Below, one piece after another: positions 27,840 to 36,391 of a DNA stretch of 64,000 nt. The stretch lies in NCBI GenBank assembly GCA_902793405.1, contig CADBDH010000004.1:1-64000 (forward strand), in the 5' to 3' direction. How positions within the stretch are numbered: position 1 is the stretch's first letter; each line of letters starts with the position of its first letter. The translations under genes and the position numbers were made by a program. The notes under the pieces were generated by a model. It was not told where the DNA came from, ran no database searches, and was given only the letters and a program-made list of their open reading frames with translations. Source of the stretch: an uncultured Bacteroidales bacterium (GTDB taxonomy: Bacteria > Bacteroidota > Bacteroidia > Bacteroidales > Muribaculaceae).

Positions 27840-28806
27840 TCAAATCTCCTTGGTGAAGGCGCGGCGGCGCTTGTGCTGGTCGTACTCAAAGTATTCCCAT
27901 TGCTTCAAGACCTTGGAGTTGAGTTCCAGTTCATGGTTGCTCTCGGCATGGGTGTAACCATGCTTGTTGAACACGGGAATGAGGTCGTCAAAGATGAGTG
28001 AGTTCACGCCCTTGTTCTGATACTCGGGCTTGACGGCGATGAGCATGAGGTCCACCACATTGTTGTGCTTAAAGGCATCGAGCAGATATTGGTGATGCCA
28101 ACTCCAATGAGTTCACGAGTGGACTTGTTGATGACCATCGAGAGGTCATCGAGCGGCAGGTAGGGCAGGTACATCTTGATGTAGTGCCTGATCTGCTTAT
28201 CGGAGAGTGGTGAGTATCCGAACAGTTCGTCGTAGGCCTCATTGATCAGTTTGAAGATGGCGTCACCATAATCCTCGACGAGCTTTTTGCGATTGGTATA
28301 TTTGATGGTTGTCAGGCCCAGACGCTCACCCATGAGGGTTGCGACGCGGTGCATCTTCTCGGGGACCTCTTTGGGGATGGTGATCAGGAACTCCAGCCAG
28401 TCCACATCCTTGACAAATCCCAGCCGCTCCATGTGCTTGGGATAATAGGGGTGGCTATAGACTGCTCCTGTGGTTCCAATACGGTCAAAACCCTCGACGA
28501 GCATGCCCTCGGGATCCATGTCGGTGAAGCCTAAGGGGCCTGTCAGGTGCTCCATGCCTTTGGATTTGCCCCAACGGGTCACGGGGCGATGCGGCCCACG
28601 ATCTCACCGTCGCGGTAGGCCAGGAAATAGGCAGACTCGCAGAAGTCAAATGCCGGGTTCTTGTCAGGGCGCAGGGTATTGATCTCATCGGTTACCAGTG
28701 GCGGCACATAGTACTTGCTGTCACGGTACAGCGTGTCGATGGGGAAGTGCACAAACTTGAGCAGGTTGCGCTTGGTGGGTTGGATTTCTCTTATTTCTAC
28801 AGCCAT
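27840..28806 (-). pseudogene. GNAT-like acetyltransferase, broken at two places
   Basis: Three minus-strand frames make up one gene. 28806-28579 encodes the N-terminus (MAVEIREIQPTKRNLL... DGEIVGRIAP-stop). 28582-28004 continues VTRWGKSKGMEHLTGPLGF... to VGVGITN and then goes out of frame. 27840-28058 and its upstream codons give LLDAFKHNNVVDLMLIAVKPEYQNKG, the acetyl-CoA-binding-like loop, and the end. Compared with the common Bacteroidota family of about 380 residues as I recall it, about 40 residues are missing at the first junction (near 28580) and about 25 at the second (near 28090). Both look like deletions that shift the frame. The gene is either dead or misassembled. Confidence 0.75.
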
Positions 28807-28840
28807 TTTTTCAATGTTTAGTTGTTCTACCTAAAGCCTC

Positions 28841-28951
28841 TCATCCCGCATACACGACGTTGTTCAACCACCACAGCAGGGCAAGCAGCCCTACCAGGAT
28901 GATGTTCAACTTGAAAAAGAACCAAAAGTAATAACGTCGCTCAGGAGTCAT
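28841..28951 (-). CDS. Small single-span membrane protein, 36 aa
   Basis: A 36-codon frame from ATG at 28951 to TGA at 28841. The product has a short basic N-terminus (MTPERRYYFW), one hydrophobic helix of about 20 residues rich in Leu, Ile, Phe and Trp, and a short polar end (NNVVYAG). It starts 11 bases after the stop of the zinc-ribbon gene in the same direction and ends 34 bases before the broken acetyltransferase, as expected of a translated operon member. I do not recognise a family. The spacing and the clean membrane-peptide design are the support. Confidence 0.55.
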   Translation of the reverse strand: MTPERRYYFWFFFKLNIILVGLLALLWWLNNVVYAG

Positions 28952-28962
28952 GGTTGTCGTTG

Positions 28963-30426
28963 TTAATTGGCATTCTTGGCCTTGTCATGCACCAGGTCAT
29001 AGGTGATGTTGCCGCCACCCGTCTTGATGAGCACGTTGTTGTCGCCACTGAAGCTGATGCCCGTGGCAGCGCCGTTCTTGCCGCCATAGATGGTGAAGTA
29101 CTTGCGGCTGCTCTTGTTGAATCCCACTACCGAACCCTTGGTGTCGAGGAAGACGAGATAGCGGTCATTCTCAAGCTTGTCCTTGATCTCCTTCATGTTG
29201 ATGATGGGCTTATCATACTGGGTGGGCTTCATCTTCACTTCCTCGCCCTCTTTGAGCTTGTCCATGTTTTCGGCATTGTCGTGTTCCCACTTCTTGTCGG
29301 CATTCTCCTCGCCAGCAAGGGCTTTTTCTTCTTCCTCTTTGGCCTTGGCCTCTTCCTCAGCGTCAATTTCGTCCTGGGTAGCTACCTTGATGGCACCGAT
29401 GCTGGCGGCCTCCTGGCGCAGGAAGGTGCGCTCGCTGCTGTTGGTGTTCTCGAGCGGTCCGTGGCTATAGACGTACTGGCGGCCGTCGGTGCGGGAGCGT
29501 ATCTGGCCGTCATAGGTCAAGGTCGTCAACTTCTTGGCATCCAAGTCATACAGGGCCAGCGTCACGCGGCCGTTGTTGCCCTCACCGGCACCCTTCAGGT
29601 GGTTAAGGAAGGCAAAGTACAGACAGGGTTTGCCATCGACGGTCACCGCGCGGGGCACGTTCATGCCGTCGGCGATGAGCGACGAGTTGTCCATGATGAT
29701 GCTGCGGCCGTCATAGTACTTGGTCTGGCCCAGTTCGGTCTTCCATTGTGCACCGTCGCGCGTGAGCTGATAAACCTTGACAAAGGGGCGGTCGGTGTCG
29801 TCCTTGTAGGTCACACCCACGATGCGCTCGGGCGTGTCGGGGTCAGTGCTGGCAAAGCGCACGGCACAGCCGGTATAGGCCTTGTCGTCGGTAAAGGCGT
29901 TGCGGCTCAATTCGGCGTTGAGCACAGCCAGGGGATCCTGGCTGCCCTCGGCGATAAGGGCGGCGCTGTCGGCACGGGCCTCCAGACGGTCATTCTCCTG
30001 GCTGTTGCAGTGCTTGAGCAGCGACAGCAGGGCGATGGCCAGCACGGCCAGCACGATGCCGATGATGAGGTTGCGGTCATAGTGTGAACGGCCGCCTCCA
30101 CCCTCGTTGTTGTCATCATCGTCCTCGGGCTCTACTTCGGGCTGTTTCCAGGCATTGGCCTGGCGCTGGGCCTGCCGTTGGGCGGCTTGGCGCTGCTCGT
30201 TGTAGGTCGTGGGGCGGGGACTGCCCTGATTCCTGTTGGCCTGGCGTGAAGCCACATTCATGGCATTGTCCACAGCCTTGCCGCAATGGGGGCAAAATAC
30301 TGATGTTGAAGGCATGGGCTCGTGGCAGTAACTGCACGTTACCTCATTACTCATGCGGTAGCCGCAATGGTTGCAAAAAACTGAACCCTCGGGCACCTCG
30401 TGTCCGCAATGTTGGCATCTGATCAT
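28963..30426 (-). CDS. Double zinc-ribbon membrane protein of unknown function
   Basis: 487 residues. Two zinc ribbons open the protein, CQHCGHEVPEGSVFCNHCG at 4-22 and CSYCHEPMPSTSVFCPHCG at 31-49. A Gln/Arg-rich linker and acidic stretch follow, then one membrane span (IIGIVLAVLAIALLSLL near 121-137), and an extracytoplasmic domain of about 340 residues with beta-rich repeats and a central Glu/Lys-rich coil near 330-350. The ribbons would face the cytoplasm. I recognise only the ribbon-TM plan; the outer domain is unfamiliar. It probably heads a short operon with the 36-residue membrane peptide. A second, smaller ribbon-TM protein is at 54.6 kb. Confidence 0.8.
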   Translation of the reverse strand: MIRCQHCGHEVPEGSVFCNHCGYRMSNEVTCSYCHEPMPSTSVFCPHCGKAVDNAMNVASRQANRNQGSPRPTTYNEQRQAAQRQAQRQANAWKQPEVEPEDDDDNNEGGGGRSHYDRNLIIGIVLAVLAIALLSLLKHCNSQENDRLEARADSAALIAEGSQDPLAVLNAELSRNAFTDDKAYTGCAVRFASTDPDTPERIVGVTYKDDTDRPFVKVYQLTRDGAQWKTELGQTKYYDGRSIIMDNSSLIADGMNVPRAVTVDGKPCLYFAFLNHLKGAGEGNNGRVTLALYDLDAKKLTTLTYDGQIRSRTDGRQYVYSHGPLENTNSSERTFLRQEAASIGAIKVATQDEIDAEEEAKAKEEEEKALAGEENADKKWEHDNAENMDKLKEGEEVKMKPTQYDKPIINMKEIKDKLENDRYLVFLDTKGSVVGFNKSSRKYFTIYGGKNGAATGISFSGDNNVLIKTGGGNITYDLVHDKAKNAN

Positions 30427-30473
30427 CTTTGATTCGTATATTGTTTGGTTAAACTTCGTTTAATTTCAAACTA

Positions 30474-30481
30474 CAAAGGTA
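30474..30481 (-). promoter_or_regulatory. -7 box for the zinc-ribbon gene
   Basis: TACCTTTG on the minus strand, 48 bases upstream of the start at 30426. No well-spaced upstream element was found. Confidence 0.5.
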
Positions 30482-30567
30482 CAACTTTAGACAAAACAAA
30501 GGTTTATTTTGCCCAAAAAAATGCAAAAGCAGGAATATAGCAGTCAGGCACTGAATTGTTTTTCAAT

Positions 30568-30598
30568 GCTAATTACACAAATTTGACGAATTTGATAA
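30568..30598. repeat. Dispersed AATTACACAAATTTGACGA-type repeat
   Basis: The spacer after psuG contains CTAATTACACAAATTTGACG followed by AATTTGAT. The same family occurs twice, inverted, in the psuK-psuG spacer (31640-31720). Confidence 0.5.
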
Positions 30599-30685
30599 GC
30601 CCCAAAGAGGAGCACCGAATGCCATCGGTGAAATTGCCAGAATAAAAAACAGTTGTTCCAGTTGTCTGAAATAACGGGCGGGCGT

Positions 30686-31597
30686 TTAGCGGGCGAGGGC
30701 CGCGGCGGTTTTGGCGGCCAGGCGGGCATTGTTGAGTACCAGCTGGATGTTGCTGGCCAGGCTGTCGCCGCCGGTGAGGTCCTTGACCTTGGCGAGCAGG
30801 AAGGGGGTCGTCTCCTTGCCGCGGATGCCCAGGCGGTTGGCCTCGTCGATAGCCTCGTCGATGGCCTTATTGATGACATCGGCTGGCATGGAGTACTCCT
30901 CGGGGATGGGGTTGGTGACGAGCATGCCGCCCTGCAGGCCCATGTCGAGTTTGGCGCGGAATGCGTCAGCGAGTTCCTCGGGGGTATCGATGCGGTAGTC
31001 TACCTTAAAGCCGCTGTGGCGGGTATAGAAGGCGGGCAGTTCCTCGGTGCCGTAGCCGATGACGGGCACACCTTTGGTCTCCAGGTACTCGAGCGTGAGC
31101 CCCAGGTCGAGAATCGACTTGGCGCCGGCGCAGATGACCATCACAGGGGTCATGGCCAGCTCCTCGAGGTCGGCGCTGATGTCCATCGTGGTCTCGGCAC
31201 CGCGGTGCACGCCGCCAATGCCACCGGTGGCAAACACCTTGATGCCGGCCATGGCAGCGATGATCATCGTCGTGGTCACGGTGGTGGCTCCGTCCTCGCC
31301 GCGGGCGATGAGCACGGGCAGGTCACGGCGCGAGGCCTTGGTCACGGCCTGTCCTTTGCGGCCCAGGTACTCGATCTCGTCGGGCGTGCAGCCAGCCTTG
31401 AGTTTGCCGCCGATGATGGCGATGGTGGCGGGCACGGCACCGTTGTCACGGATGGTCTGCTCGACTTTCAAGGCCGTTTCCACGTTCTGCGGATAAGGCA
31501 TACCGTGCGAGATGATGGTGGATTCGAGGGCTACCACGGGACGGCCCTCGTCGAGTGCCTGCTGCACTTCGGGTGAGATGGAAAGATATGAGTTCAT
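30686..31597 (-). CDS. psuG: Pseudouridine-5'-phosphate glycosidase
   Basis: Splits pseudouridine 5'-phosphate into uracil and ribose 5-phosphate by breaking the C-C glycosidic bond. The 303 residues show the family blocks ALESTIISHGMPYPQN near 22-37, GEDGATTVTTTMIIAAMAGI near 96-115, FATGGIGGVHRGAETTMDIS near 117-136, and KGVPVIGYGTEELPAFY near 175-191, and the length is normal. It lies downstream of the kinase gene psuK, and the pair forms the two-step pathway. The uracil released could feed upp at 35.7 kb, though that is a separate unit. Confidence 0.95.
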   Translation of the reverse strand: MNSYLSISPEVQQALDEGRPVVALESTIISHGMPYPQNVETALKVEQTIRDNGAVPATIAIIGGKLKAGCTPDEIEYLGRKGQAVTKASRRDLPVLIARGEDGATTVTTTMIIAAMAGIKVFATGGIGGVHRGAETTMDISADLEELAMTPVMVICAGAKSILDLGLTLEYLETKGVPVIGYGTEELPAFYTRHSGFKVDYRIDTPEELADAFRAKLDMGLQGGMLVTNPIPEEYSMPADVINKAIDEAIDEANRLGIRGKETTPFLLAKVKDLTGGDSLASNIQLVLNNARLAAKTAAALAR

Positions 31598-31603
31598 TAT
31601 TTT

Positions 31604-31720
31604 AGTTATTAGTTGTTAGTCCTTGGTTTTTAGTTGTTGAACTACAGATTACGCTAATTATACTGATGGCTTCTTTTTGGCATGATATAATCAGATAAAT
31701 TCGTGTAATTCGTAGTTTAG
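31604..31720. repeat. psuK-psuG spacer: heptamer array plus inverted 28-bp repeat
   Basis: 31604-31640 holds heptamers of the TTTTAGT/TGTTAGT type, sense for the minus strand. The rest holds an imperfect inverted repeat: ACTACAGATTACGCTAATT from 31640 and, on the other strand from about 31718, ACTACGAATTACACGAATT. The arms could form a long hairpin between the two genes. Confidence 0.6.
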
Positions 31721-31724
31721 GTGT

Positions 31725-32621
31725 TTATGTCAAGTAGTTTTTGATGTCGGGGTTGACGGTTTGTGGCGAGAGCAGGGTGGCATGAGCCGCCTTGAGGCCA
31801 GTCATGGCGCACTCGGGAAACGGGATGCTCGTCATCTGGGCATGGGCCACACCGGCAATAAAGGCATCGCCAGCCCCAGTGGTGTTGATGACGCGAGAAG
31901 GGATGGCCTTGAACTGCTCGTGGCATGTGCCGTCGCAGCAATACACGCCCTCGCTGCCCAGGGTGATATAAACCTCGTGTACGCCCATGGTTGTGAGGGC
32001 TTTGGCGGCATCCTGGGCGGTGTTGCAACCTGTAACGGCTTGGGCTTCCTGGAGGTTGAGTTTGAGCGTCTGGAGGCGATGGCTTTGGCTTTGCTGCAAT
32101 GCCTTGATGATGCGGGGCGCCTTGGCGGTGCTCACGGTATCGGCCATGAGCGGGGCGGTACAGTGGTCGATGAGGTATTGCAGGGCCTCGGTGGAGATGT
32201 TGGTGTCGGCCAGGACAAGGGCCGAGTGGTTGATGGCATCGATGCGTGCCTCAAGGAATTCGGGTGTGATGCAGGCAACGATATCGGTGTCGGCCACGGC
32301 GGCAATCATGTCGCCCGTCTGGTCGTTCACGCACAGGTACAAACCGTTGCGCATGCCCTCGCAGCGCTTGCTCAGCGACAGGTCCAGCCCGATGGCCTGG
32401 CACTCGCGCCAGCACATCTCACCGAAGGTCTCGCCGCCAAAGGTGCTCACAAACTTCACCTCATGTCCCATCAGCCGCAGGTTGTGGGCGATGTTGCGCG
32501 CCACGCCGCCGCAGCCCAGGGTTACCTGCCCCGGCACCGAATCGGCCGGAACAAACGGCGCCGTCAACGCCGCCGAGATGTCCATGTTTACCCCTCCGAT
32601 AACAGTAATGTATTCGTTCAT
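31725..32621 (-). CDS. psuK: PfkB-family carbohydrate kinase, probably pseudouridine kinase
   Basis: Phosphorylates the sugar 5'-hydroxyl, here most likely of pseudouridine. The 298 residues have the PfkB signatures GGVNMDISAAL near 9-19 and CGGVARNIAHNLRLMGHEV near 38-56, and the catalytic anion-hole motif NTTGAGDAFIAGVAHAQ near 235-251, with the general-base Asp present. PfkB alone covers many sugars; the assignment to pseudouridine comes from psuG directly downstream. It has its own promoter (32648-32678). No pseudouridine transporter gene is next to the pair. Confidence 0.88.
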   Translation of the reverse strand: MNEYITVIGGVNMDISAALTAPFVPADSVPGQVTLGCGGVARNIAHNLRLMGHEVKFVSTFGGETFGEMCWRECQAIGLDLSLSKRCEGMRNGLYLCVNDQTGDMIAAVADTDIVACITPEFLEARIDAINHSALVLADTNISTEALQYLIDHCTAPLMADTVSTAKAPRIIKALQQSQSHRLQTLKLNLQEAQAVTGCNTAQDAAKALTTMGVHEVYITLGSEGVYCCDGTCHEQFKAIPSRVINTTGAGDAFIAGVAHAQMTSIPFPECAMTGLKAAHATLLSPQTVNPDIKNYLT

Positions 32622-32647
32622 CTTGTGACAAATTTCATTTCTACGTG

Positions 32648-32678
32648 CAAAGTTACATCAACTCACCTGCACGGGCAA
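32648..32678 (-). promoter_or_regulatory. Promoter of psuK-psuG
   Basis: Minus strand TTG (32676-32678), 20 bases, TAACTTTG (32648-32655), 27 bases before the psuK start. It lies in the gap after the esterase reading frame. Confidence 0.7.
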
Positions 32679-32688
32679 GAAGATGAGA

Positions 32689-33624
32689 TCATTTCCCCAA
32701 CAAGAAGAGTAACGGCTGGTCGAGACGTTCGGCCCAGGCGGTCTCGTTGTGTCCTTGTCCTTGAAAAACGAGGCTCTTGTAGTGCTACTCGTCCCATCCG
32801 TTGGAACGAAAGACCGCGTCGAGCAGTTCCTGATATTTGCCATAGTCCTTGTCAAAATCCTCGGTGCCATGGTCCATGTAGATCAGGCTGCCGTTGGTTT
32901 CGGGCATGTGCTGAGTCACATAATTCCTGAAACCGGTAGCCCACAACTCACTGTCCATGCTGCGCGACAGGTGGGCCATTGACAGGTGGGACGAGAGGCA
33001 GCCCACTCCGCCGAACACCTGCGGATACTCGCACAGGGCATAGAGCGAAATCAATCCGCCCATGCTTGAACCCATCATGAACGTGTGTTCACGGCCCGTG
33101 AGGGGCTTGTACCGCTTGTCAATAAAGGGTTTCAGTTCCTTGACGATGAATTGCAGGTAGGCATCGGCAGTCAGCCTCTTCATGTCCACATCTTTGCGGT
33201 CGGCTTCGGCAACATATTGCGACGTTTTGGCGGGGAGGTATTCTGCGAGTCGTTCATCGGTATTGTAGATGCCCACAACGATGCAGGATCTGATTTTTCC
33301 TGCTTGCATCAGGCTGTCCATGATCTCATCGACCCGCCATTCCTGGCCGTTCCATGTCGTGGTGGCATCAAAGAGCATATTGCCGTCGTGCATGTACAGC
33401 ACATCGCACGAATCTCCCGTCTGGTAACCCGCTGGCAACCAGACGACCACGTCGCGGGACTGGATGTACTGGGAAGTGAACTGCGGGAACCATTCCAGTG
33501 ACCCGATGGTTACCGTGGGAATTGCATTCTTGGCCGGACGCATACACCAGAACAACATGCCTGCCACAAGGAGCCATACAACTCCGATAATCCAAAAGAT
33601 TTTTCTTCTTGTTCTCTTTGCCAT
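32689..33624 (-). pseudogene. Esterase (alpha/beta hydrolase, esterase D-like) cut by an in-frame TAG
   Basis: The frame from 33624 codes a membrane anchor or signal (near 8-27), then an esterase core: VLYMHDGNMLFD near 86, the nucleophile elbow FMMGSSMGGLISLYAL near 178, and the acid-residue region YMDHGTEDFD near 257. It stops at TAG (32785-32787) after 279 codons. Without any frame change, 31 more sense codons follow (HYKSLVFQGQGHNETAW... to GK) before TGA at 32689. That tail carries GHNETAW, the usual place of the catalytic histidine. The TAG therefore removes an essential residue. A recent nonsense mutation or a sequence error is more likely than recoding, since mfd and uppP also end in TAG. 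Confidence 0.75.
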
Positions 33625-33644
33625 AGTTTTATCATTATTCCCTG

Positions 33645-33652
33645 CAAAGATA
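33645..33652 (-). promoter_or_regulatory. -7 box for the esterase gene
   Basis: TATCTTTG on the minus strand, 20 bases upstream of the start at 33624. Confidence 0.5.
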
Positions 33653-33747
33653 AAAATTGCTGGCTGTTTCCCAGGACAGATTTTTTCGTTTTTTTGATGT
33701 TTTGTGTCTTTTTTGCCTTGGAATTAGGAGTTATTTGCGAACTTTTG

Positions 33748-33755
33748 TACCTTTG
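33748..33755 (+). promoter_or_regulatory. -7 box for the SDR gene
   Basis: TACCTTTG, 37 bases before the start at 33793; the upstream element is unclear. Confidence 0.5.
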
Positions 33756-33792
33756 CAGGTTAGAAAGAAATGAACCATAAAACTAAAACGAT

Positions 33793-34653
33793 ATGATGAC
33801 CGATAAAGACCAAGTATTGGAAGCCGAGGTAAAGCCTTTGTACATCGTTACTGGCTCGACCGACAGCATGGGCAGTGTGATTACCCGCAAGCTGGCTGAG
33901 CAAGGCAAGGCTGTGCTGCTGGCAAGCCGCGATATCAAGAAGGCCGAGAACTATGCCGCCCAGTTGCGCTCGGTGACCCGCAACAAGGATATCACCTGTC
34001 TGCAACTCGACCTCAACTCGTTTGAACTGGTCAATGACTTTGTAAAGCGTCTGCGGGCCCTGAACCGCCCCGTTGCCGCACTCATCAATAATGCCGGCAT
34101 TCTGCCTCGTCGCAGCGAAATATCTGAGGACGGTTTTGAGCACTCGGTACAGGTCAATTACCTGAGCACCGTGCTCCTCTCGATGCAGGTTTATCCCCTC
34201 ATTCAGGAGGAAGGCCACATCGTTTTGTCCACCTCGGTGTCGCGCCGTTTTGTGACATTGCCTTATGAGTTTCCGGCAGTGTCCCATTTCACTCCTTGGG
34301 GAGCCTATGCACAGAGTAAGTTGGCGCTCACGCTGTTCTCGATTTACATGTCGAGCGTGATGAAGACCCGCCGCGTGTCGGTCAACTGCGTCAATCCCGG
34401 TCTGCTCAAGAGCGGTGCCCTGGCCATGTCGCGCTGGATGGACCGTGTGCCCGATTACCTGAGCCGCAATATCCCCAGCCCCGAGGCCGGCGTGGTGCCC
34501 ACTATGCGCGCGCTGGAGAGCAAGGAGACCGGTTACCTGTTCTCGGGTGCCGACAAGCAGGTCAAGACATCGACAATGCTCAAGAACCGCGAGATGTTCA
34601 TCCGCGTGTGCAACGACACAATGCGCATCTTGAAGGAGCATTTGGATAAGTAA
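33793..34653 (+). CDS. Short-chain dehydrogenase/reductase
   Basis: 286-residue NAD(P)-dependent oxidoreductase. The cofactor motif is VTGSTDSMGSVITRKLAEQG near 17-36, a variant of TGxxxGxG in which the last glycines are Met-Gly. LINNAGILPRR near 97 and the catalytic YAQSK near 174 (with an upstream Ser in STSVSRRF) are present, so it should be active. The arginine after the first strand (ASRD) hints at NADPH. The substrate is unknown; it resembles the retinol-dehydrogenase-like group. It probably begins a co-directional run with ribF and upp. Confidence 0.88.
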   Translation: MMTDKDQVLEAEVKPLYIVTGSTDSMGSVITRKLAEQGKAVLLASRDIKKAENYAAQLRSVTRNKDITCLQLDLNSFELVNDFVKRLRALNRPVAALINNAGILPRRSEISEDGFEHSVQVNYLSTVLLSMQVYPLIQEEGHIVLSTSVSRRFVTLPYEFPAVSHFTPWGAYAQSKLALTLFSIYMSSVMKTRRVSVNCVNPGLLKSGALAMSRWMDRVPDYLSRNIPSPEAGVVPTMRALESKETGYLFSGADKQVKTSTMLKNREMFIRVCNDTMRILKEHLDK

Positions 34654-34709
34654 TTGAAAACGAGTGGATTTTGTATTAAATCCACTTTTTTATAGCACAT
34701 TTTCAGGGC

Positions 34710-35651
34710 ATGAGAATTTTGGGCGAGAACGACCGCCTGCCTCAGGGCAGCACAGTCGCCACGATAGGCATGTTTGACGGTGTCCATTTGGGACACGTCA
34801 CGCTTGTCGATTTTCTTAAACAGCAAGCGGCTCTGCAAGGCAAACATTCGCTGGTTATCACCTTCCTGCACCATCCGCGTCAGGTCCTGCACCCCGATGA
34901 GGCTTTCGGGCTCATCATGCCGCATGAGGACCGATTGGCCCAGATTGAAGCATTGAATCCCGATATGCTGCTGCCGCTGGAGTTCACTCCCGAGTTGTCG
35001 CGGCTGGATTCATCGCAGTTTATCGAGCTGTTGCGCGACCGTTATGGTGTGAGCGTGCTGGTGACAGGCTACAATCACCGTTTTGGACATAACAAGGGAG
35101 AGACCTTTGAGGACTATTGCCGTCACGGCGAGCAGTTGGGCGTCAAGGTGGTCAAGGCACCCGAGTATTTGGGTAAATATGCTCCGGTGAGCTCTACCAT
35201 CATCCGTGGGCTCATCGCTGCCGGCAGGGTGGTGGATGCGATGCACTGCATGGGCCGCCCGTTTACCCTCAAGGGCAAGGTGGTGCATGGTTTCCACAAC
35301 GGCAGGGGACTGGGTTTCCCCACCGCCAATGTGGGTGAGATAGACCCCGGCCTGTTGTTGCCGCACAATGGCGCTTATGCCGTGCTGGCTCATGTGGGTG
35401 GCCGCTGTCTGCAAGGCATGACGAATATTGGCCGCCGTCCTACACTCAATAACGGCACTCAGCTTAGCATCGAGGTCAACCTGTTTGATTTTGACGACGA
35501 CATCTACGGCGAGGACATTGCATTGGAGTTCATCAGTTTCCTGCGATTGGAATTCAAGATGTGTGGCCTTGAGGAACTCAAGCATCAACTGACCCTTGAC
35601 CGCGACAATGCCAAACGCCTTCTTAACGACTATTTAACTACTAATCAATAA
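34710..35651 (+). CDS. ribF: Bifunctional riboflavin kinase / FAD synthetase
   Basis: Converts riboflavin to FMN and then FAD. The 313 residues have the N-terminal adenylyltransferase with MFDGVHLGHVTLVDFL near 20-35 and SSTIIRGLIAAG near 157-168, and a C-terminal kinase with GKVVHGFHNGRGLGFPTANV near 189-208 and TNIGRRPTLNNG near 235. The 56-bp leader is too short for an FMN riboswitch. It is followed after 4 bases by upp, so the two are likely co-transcribed. FAD made here serves sdhA and nadB in this window. Confidence 0.95.
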   Translation: MRILGENDRLPQGSTVATIGMFDGVHLGHVTLVDFLKQQAALQGKHSLVITFLHHPRQVLHPDEAFGLIMPHEDRLAQIEALNPDMLLPLEFTPELSRLDSSQFIELLRDRYGVSVLVTGYNHRFGHNKGETFEDYCRHGEQLGVKVVKAPEYLGKYAPVSSTIIRGLIAAGRVVDAMHCMGRPFTLKGKVVHGFHNGRGLGFPTANVGEIDPGLLLPHNGAYAVLAHVGGRCLQGMTNIGRRPTLNNGTQLSIEVNLFDFDDDIYGEDIALEFISFLRLEFKMCGLEELKHQLTLDRDNAKRLLNDYLTTNQ

Positions 35652-35655
35652 AGAT

Positions 35656-36312
35656 ATGGAAGTAATCAACTTGTGTGAAAACAATTCGCTGGTGGGACAG
35701 TTCATGAGCGAAATCCGCGACAAGAGTTTGCAGCAGGAACGTTTGCGTTTCCGCACCAACATCCAACGTCTGGGCCAAATCATGGCCTTTGAAATTTCCA
35801 AGAAACTGCAGTATCAAACCGTTGGAGTGACCACGCCGCTGGGAGTGAAACAGTGTAATGTGTTGGATGACCATGTGGTGCTTGCCACGTTGTTGCGTGC
35901 TGGTCTGCCGTTCCACGAGGGCTTCTTGAATTTCTTTGACGGCGCCGAAAACGCCTTTGTGTCAGCCTACAGGAAGTATTTCCCCAAGACCGACGACTTT
36001 GTCGTTCACATCGAGTATATCGCCAGCCCCCGCCTCGATGACAAGACGCTGGTCATCGTTGACCCGATGCTCGCCACCGGCTCATCGATGGAACTGGCCT
36101 ATCAGGCGCTCGTGACCAAGGGCCATCCCGCCCACATCCACGTGGCAAGCGTGGTGGCAACGCCCAAGGCCATTGAAGTCGTTCGCCAGCACCTGCCCAA
36201 CGAGAAGACCACCTTGTGGACCTGTGACATCGATGACGAACTCAACGAGCACAGCTACATCGTGCCGGGACTGGGCGACTGCGGCGACCTCCTCTACGGC
36301 GAGAAAGAGTAA
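35656..36312 (+). CDS. upp: Uracil phosphoribosyltransferase
   Basis: Salvages uracil with PRPP to UMP. The 218 residues include RLRFRTNIQRLGQIMAFEIS near 30-49, AGLPFHEGFLNFFDGAENAF near 83, and the PRPP loop VIVDPMLATGSSMELAY near 134-150, with a C-terminal DIDDELNEHSYIVPGLGDCG that binds uracil. Length is normal. It sits 4 bases after ribF. It would also use uracil released by PsuG. Confidence 0.93.
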   Translation: MEVINLCENNSLVGQFMSEIRDKSLQQERLRFRTNIQRLGQIMAFEISKKLQYQTVGVTTPLGVKQCNVLDDHVVLATLLRAGLPFHEGFLNFFDGAENAFVSAYRKYFPKTDDFVVHIEYIASPRLDDKTLVIVDPMLATGSSMELAYQALVTKGHPAHIHVASVVATPKAIEVVRQHLPNEKTTLWTCDIDDELNEHSYIVPGLGDCGDLLYGEKE

Positions 36313-36391
36313 CCTGAATGAACTTTGCCCGATGCCCTTTTGAGGGTATAACGCTTGTATCAAAGAGTCGATATTGTAAAGTTGTAATACA

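Noticed and set aside
32785..32787. Amber recoding (TAG read as an amino acid genome-wide)
   Set aside because: mfd and uppP, both with intact full-length products, end in TAG, so TAG is a working stop.
34654..34709. An FMN riboswitch upstream of ribF
   Set aside because: Only 56 bases separate the genes, too few for the FMN aptamer, and no conserved core is visible.
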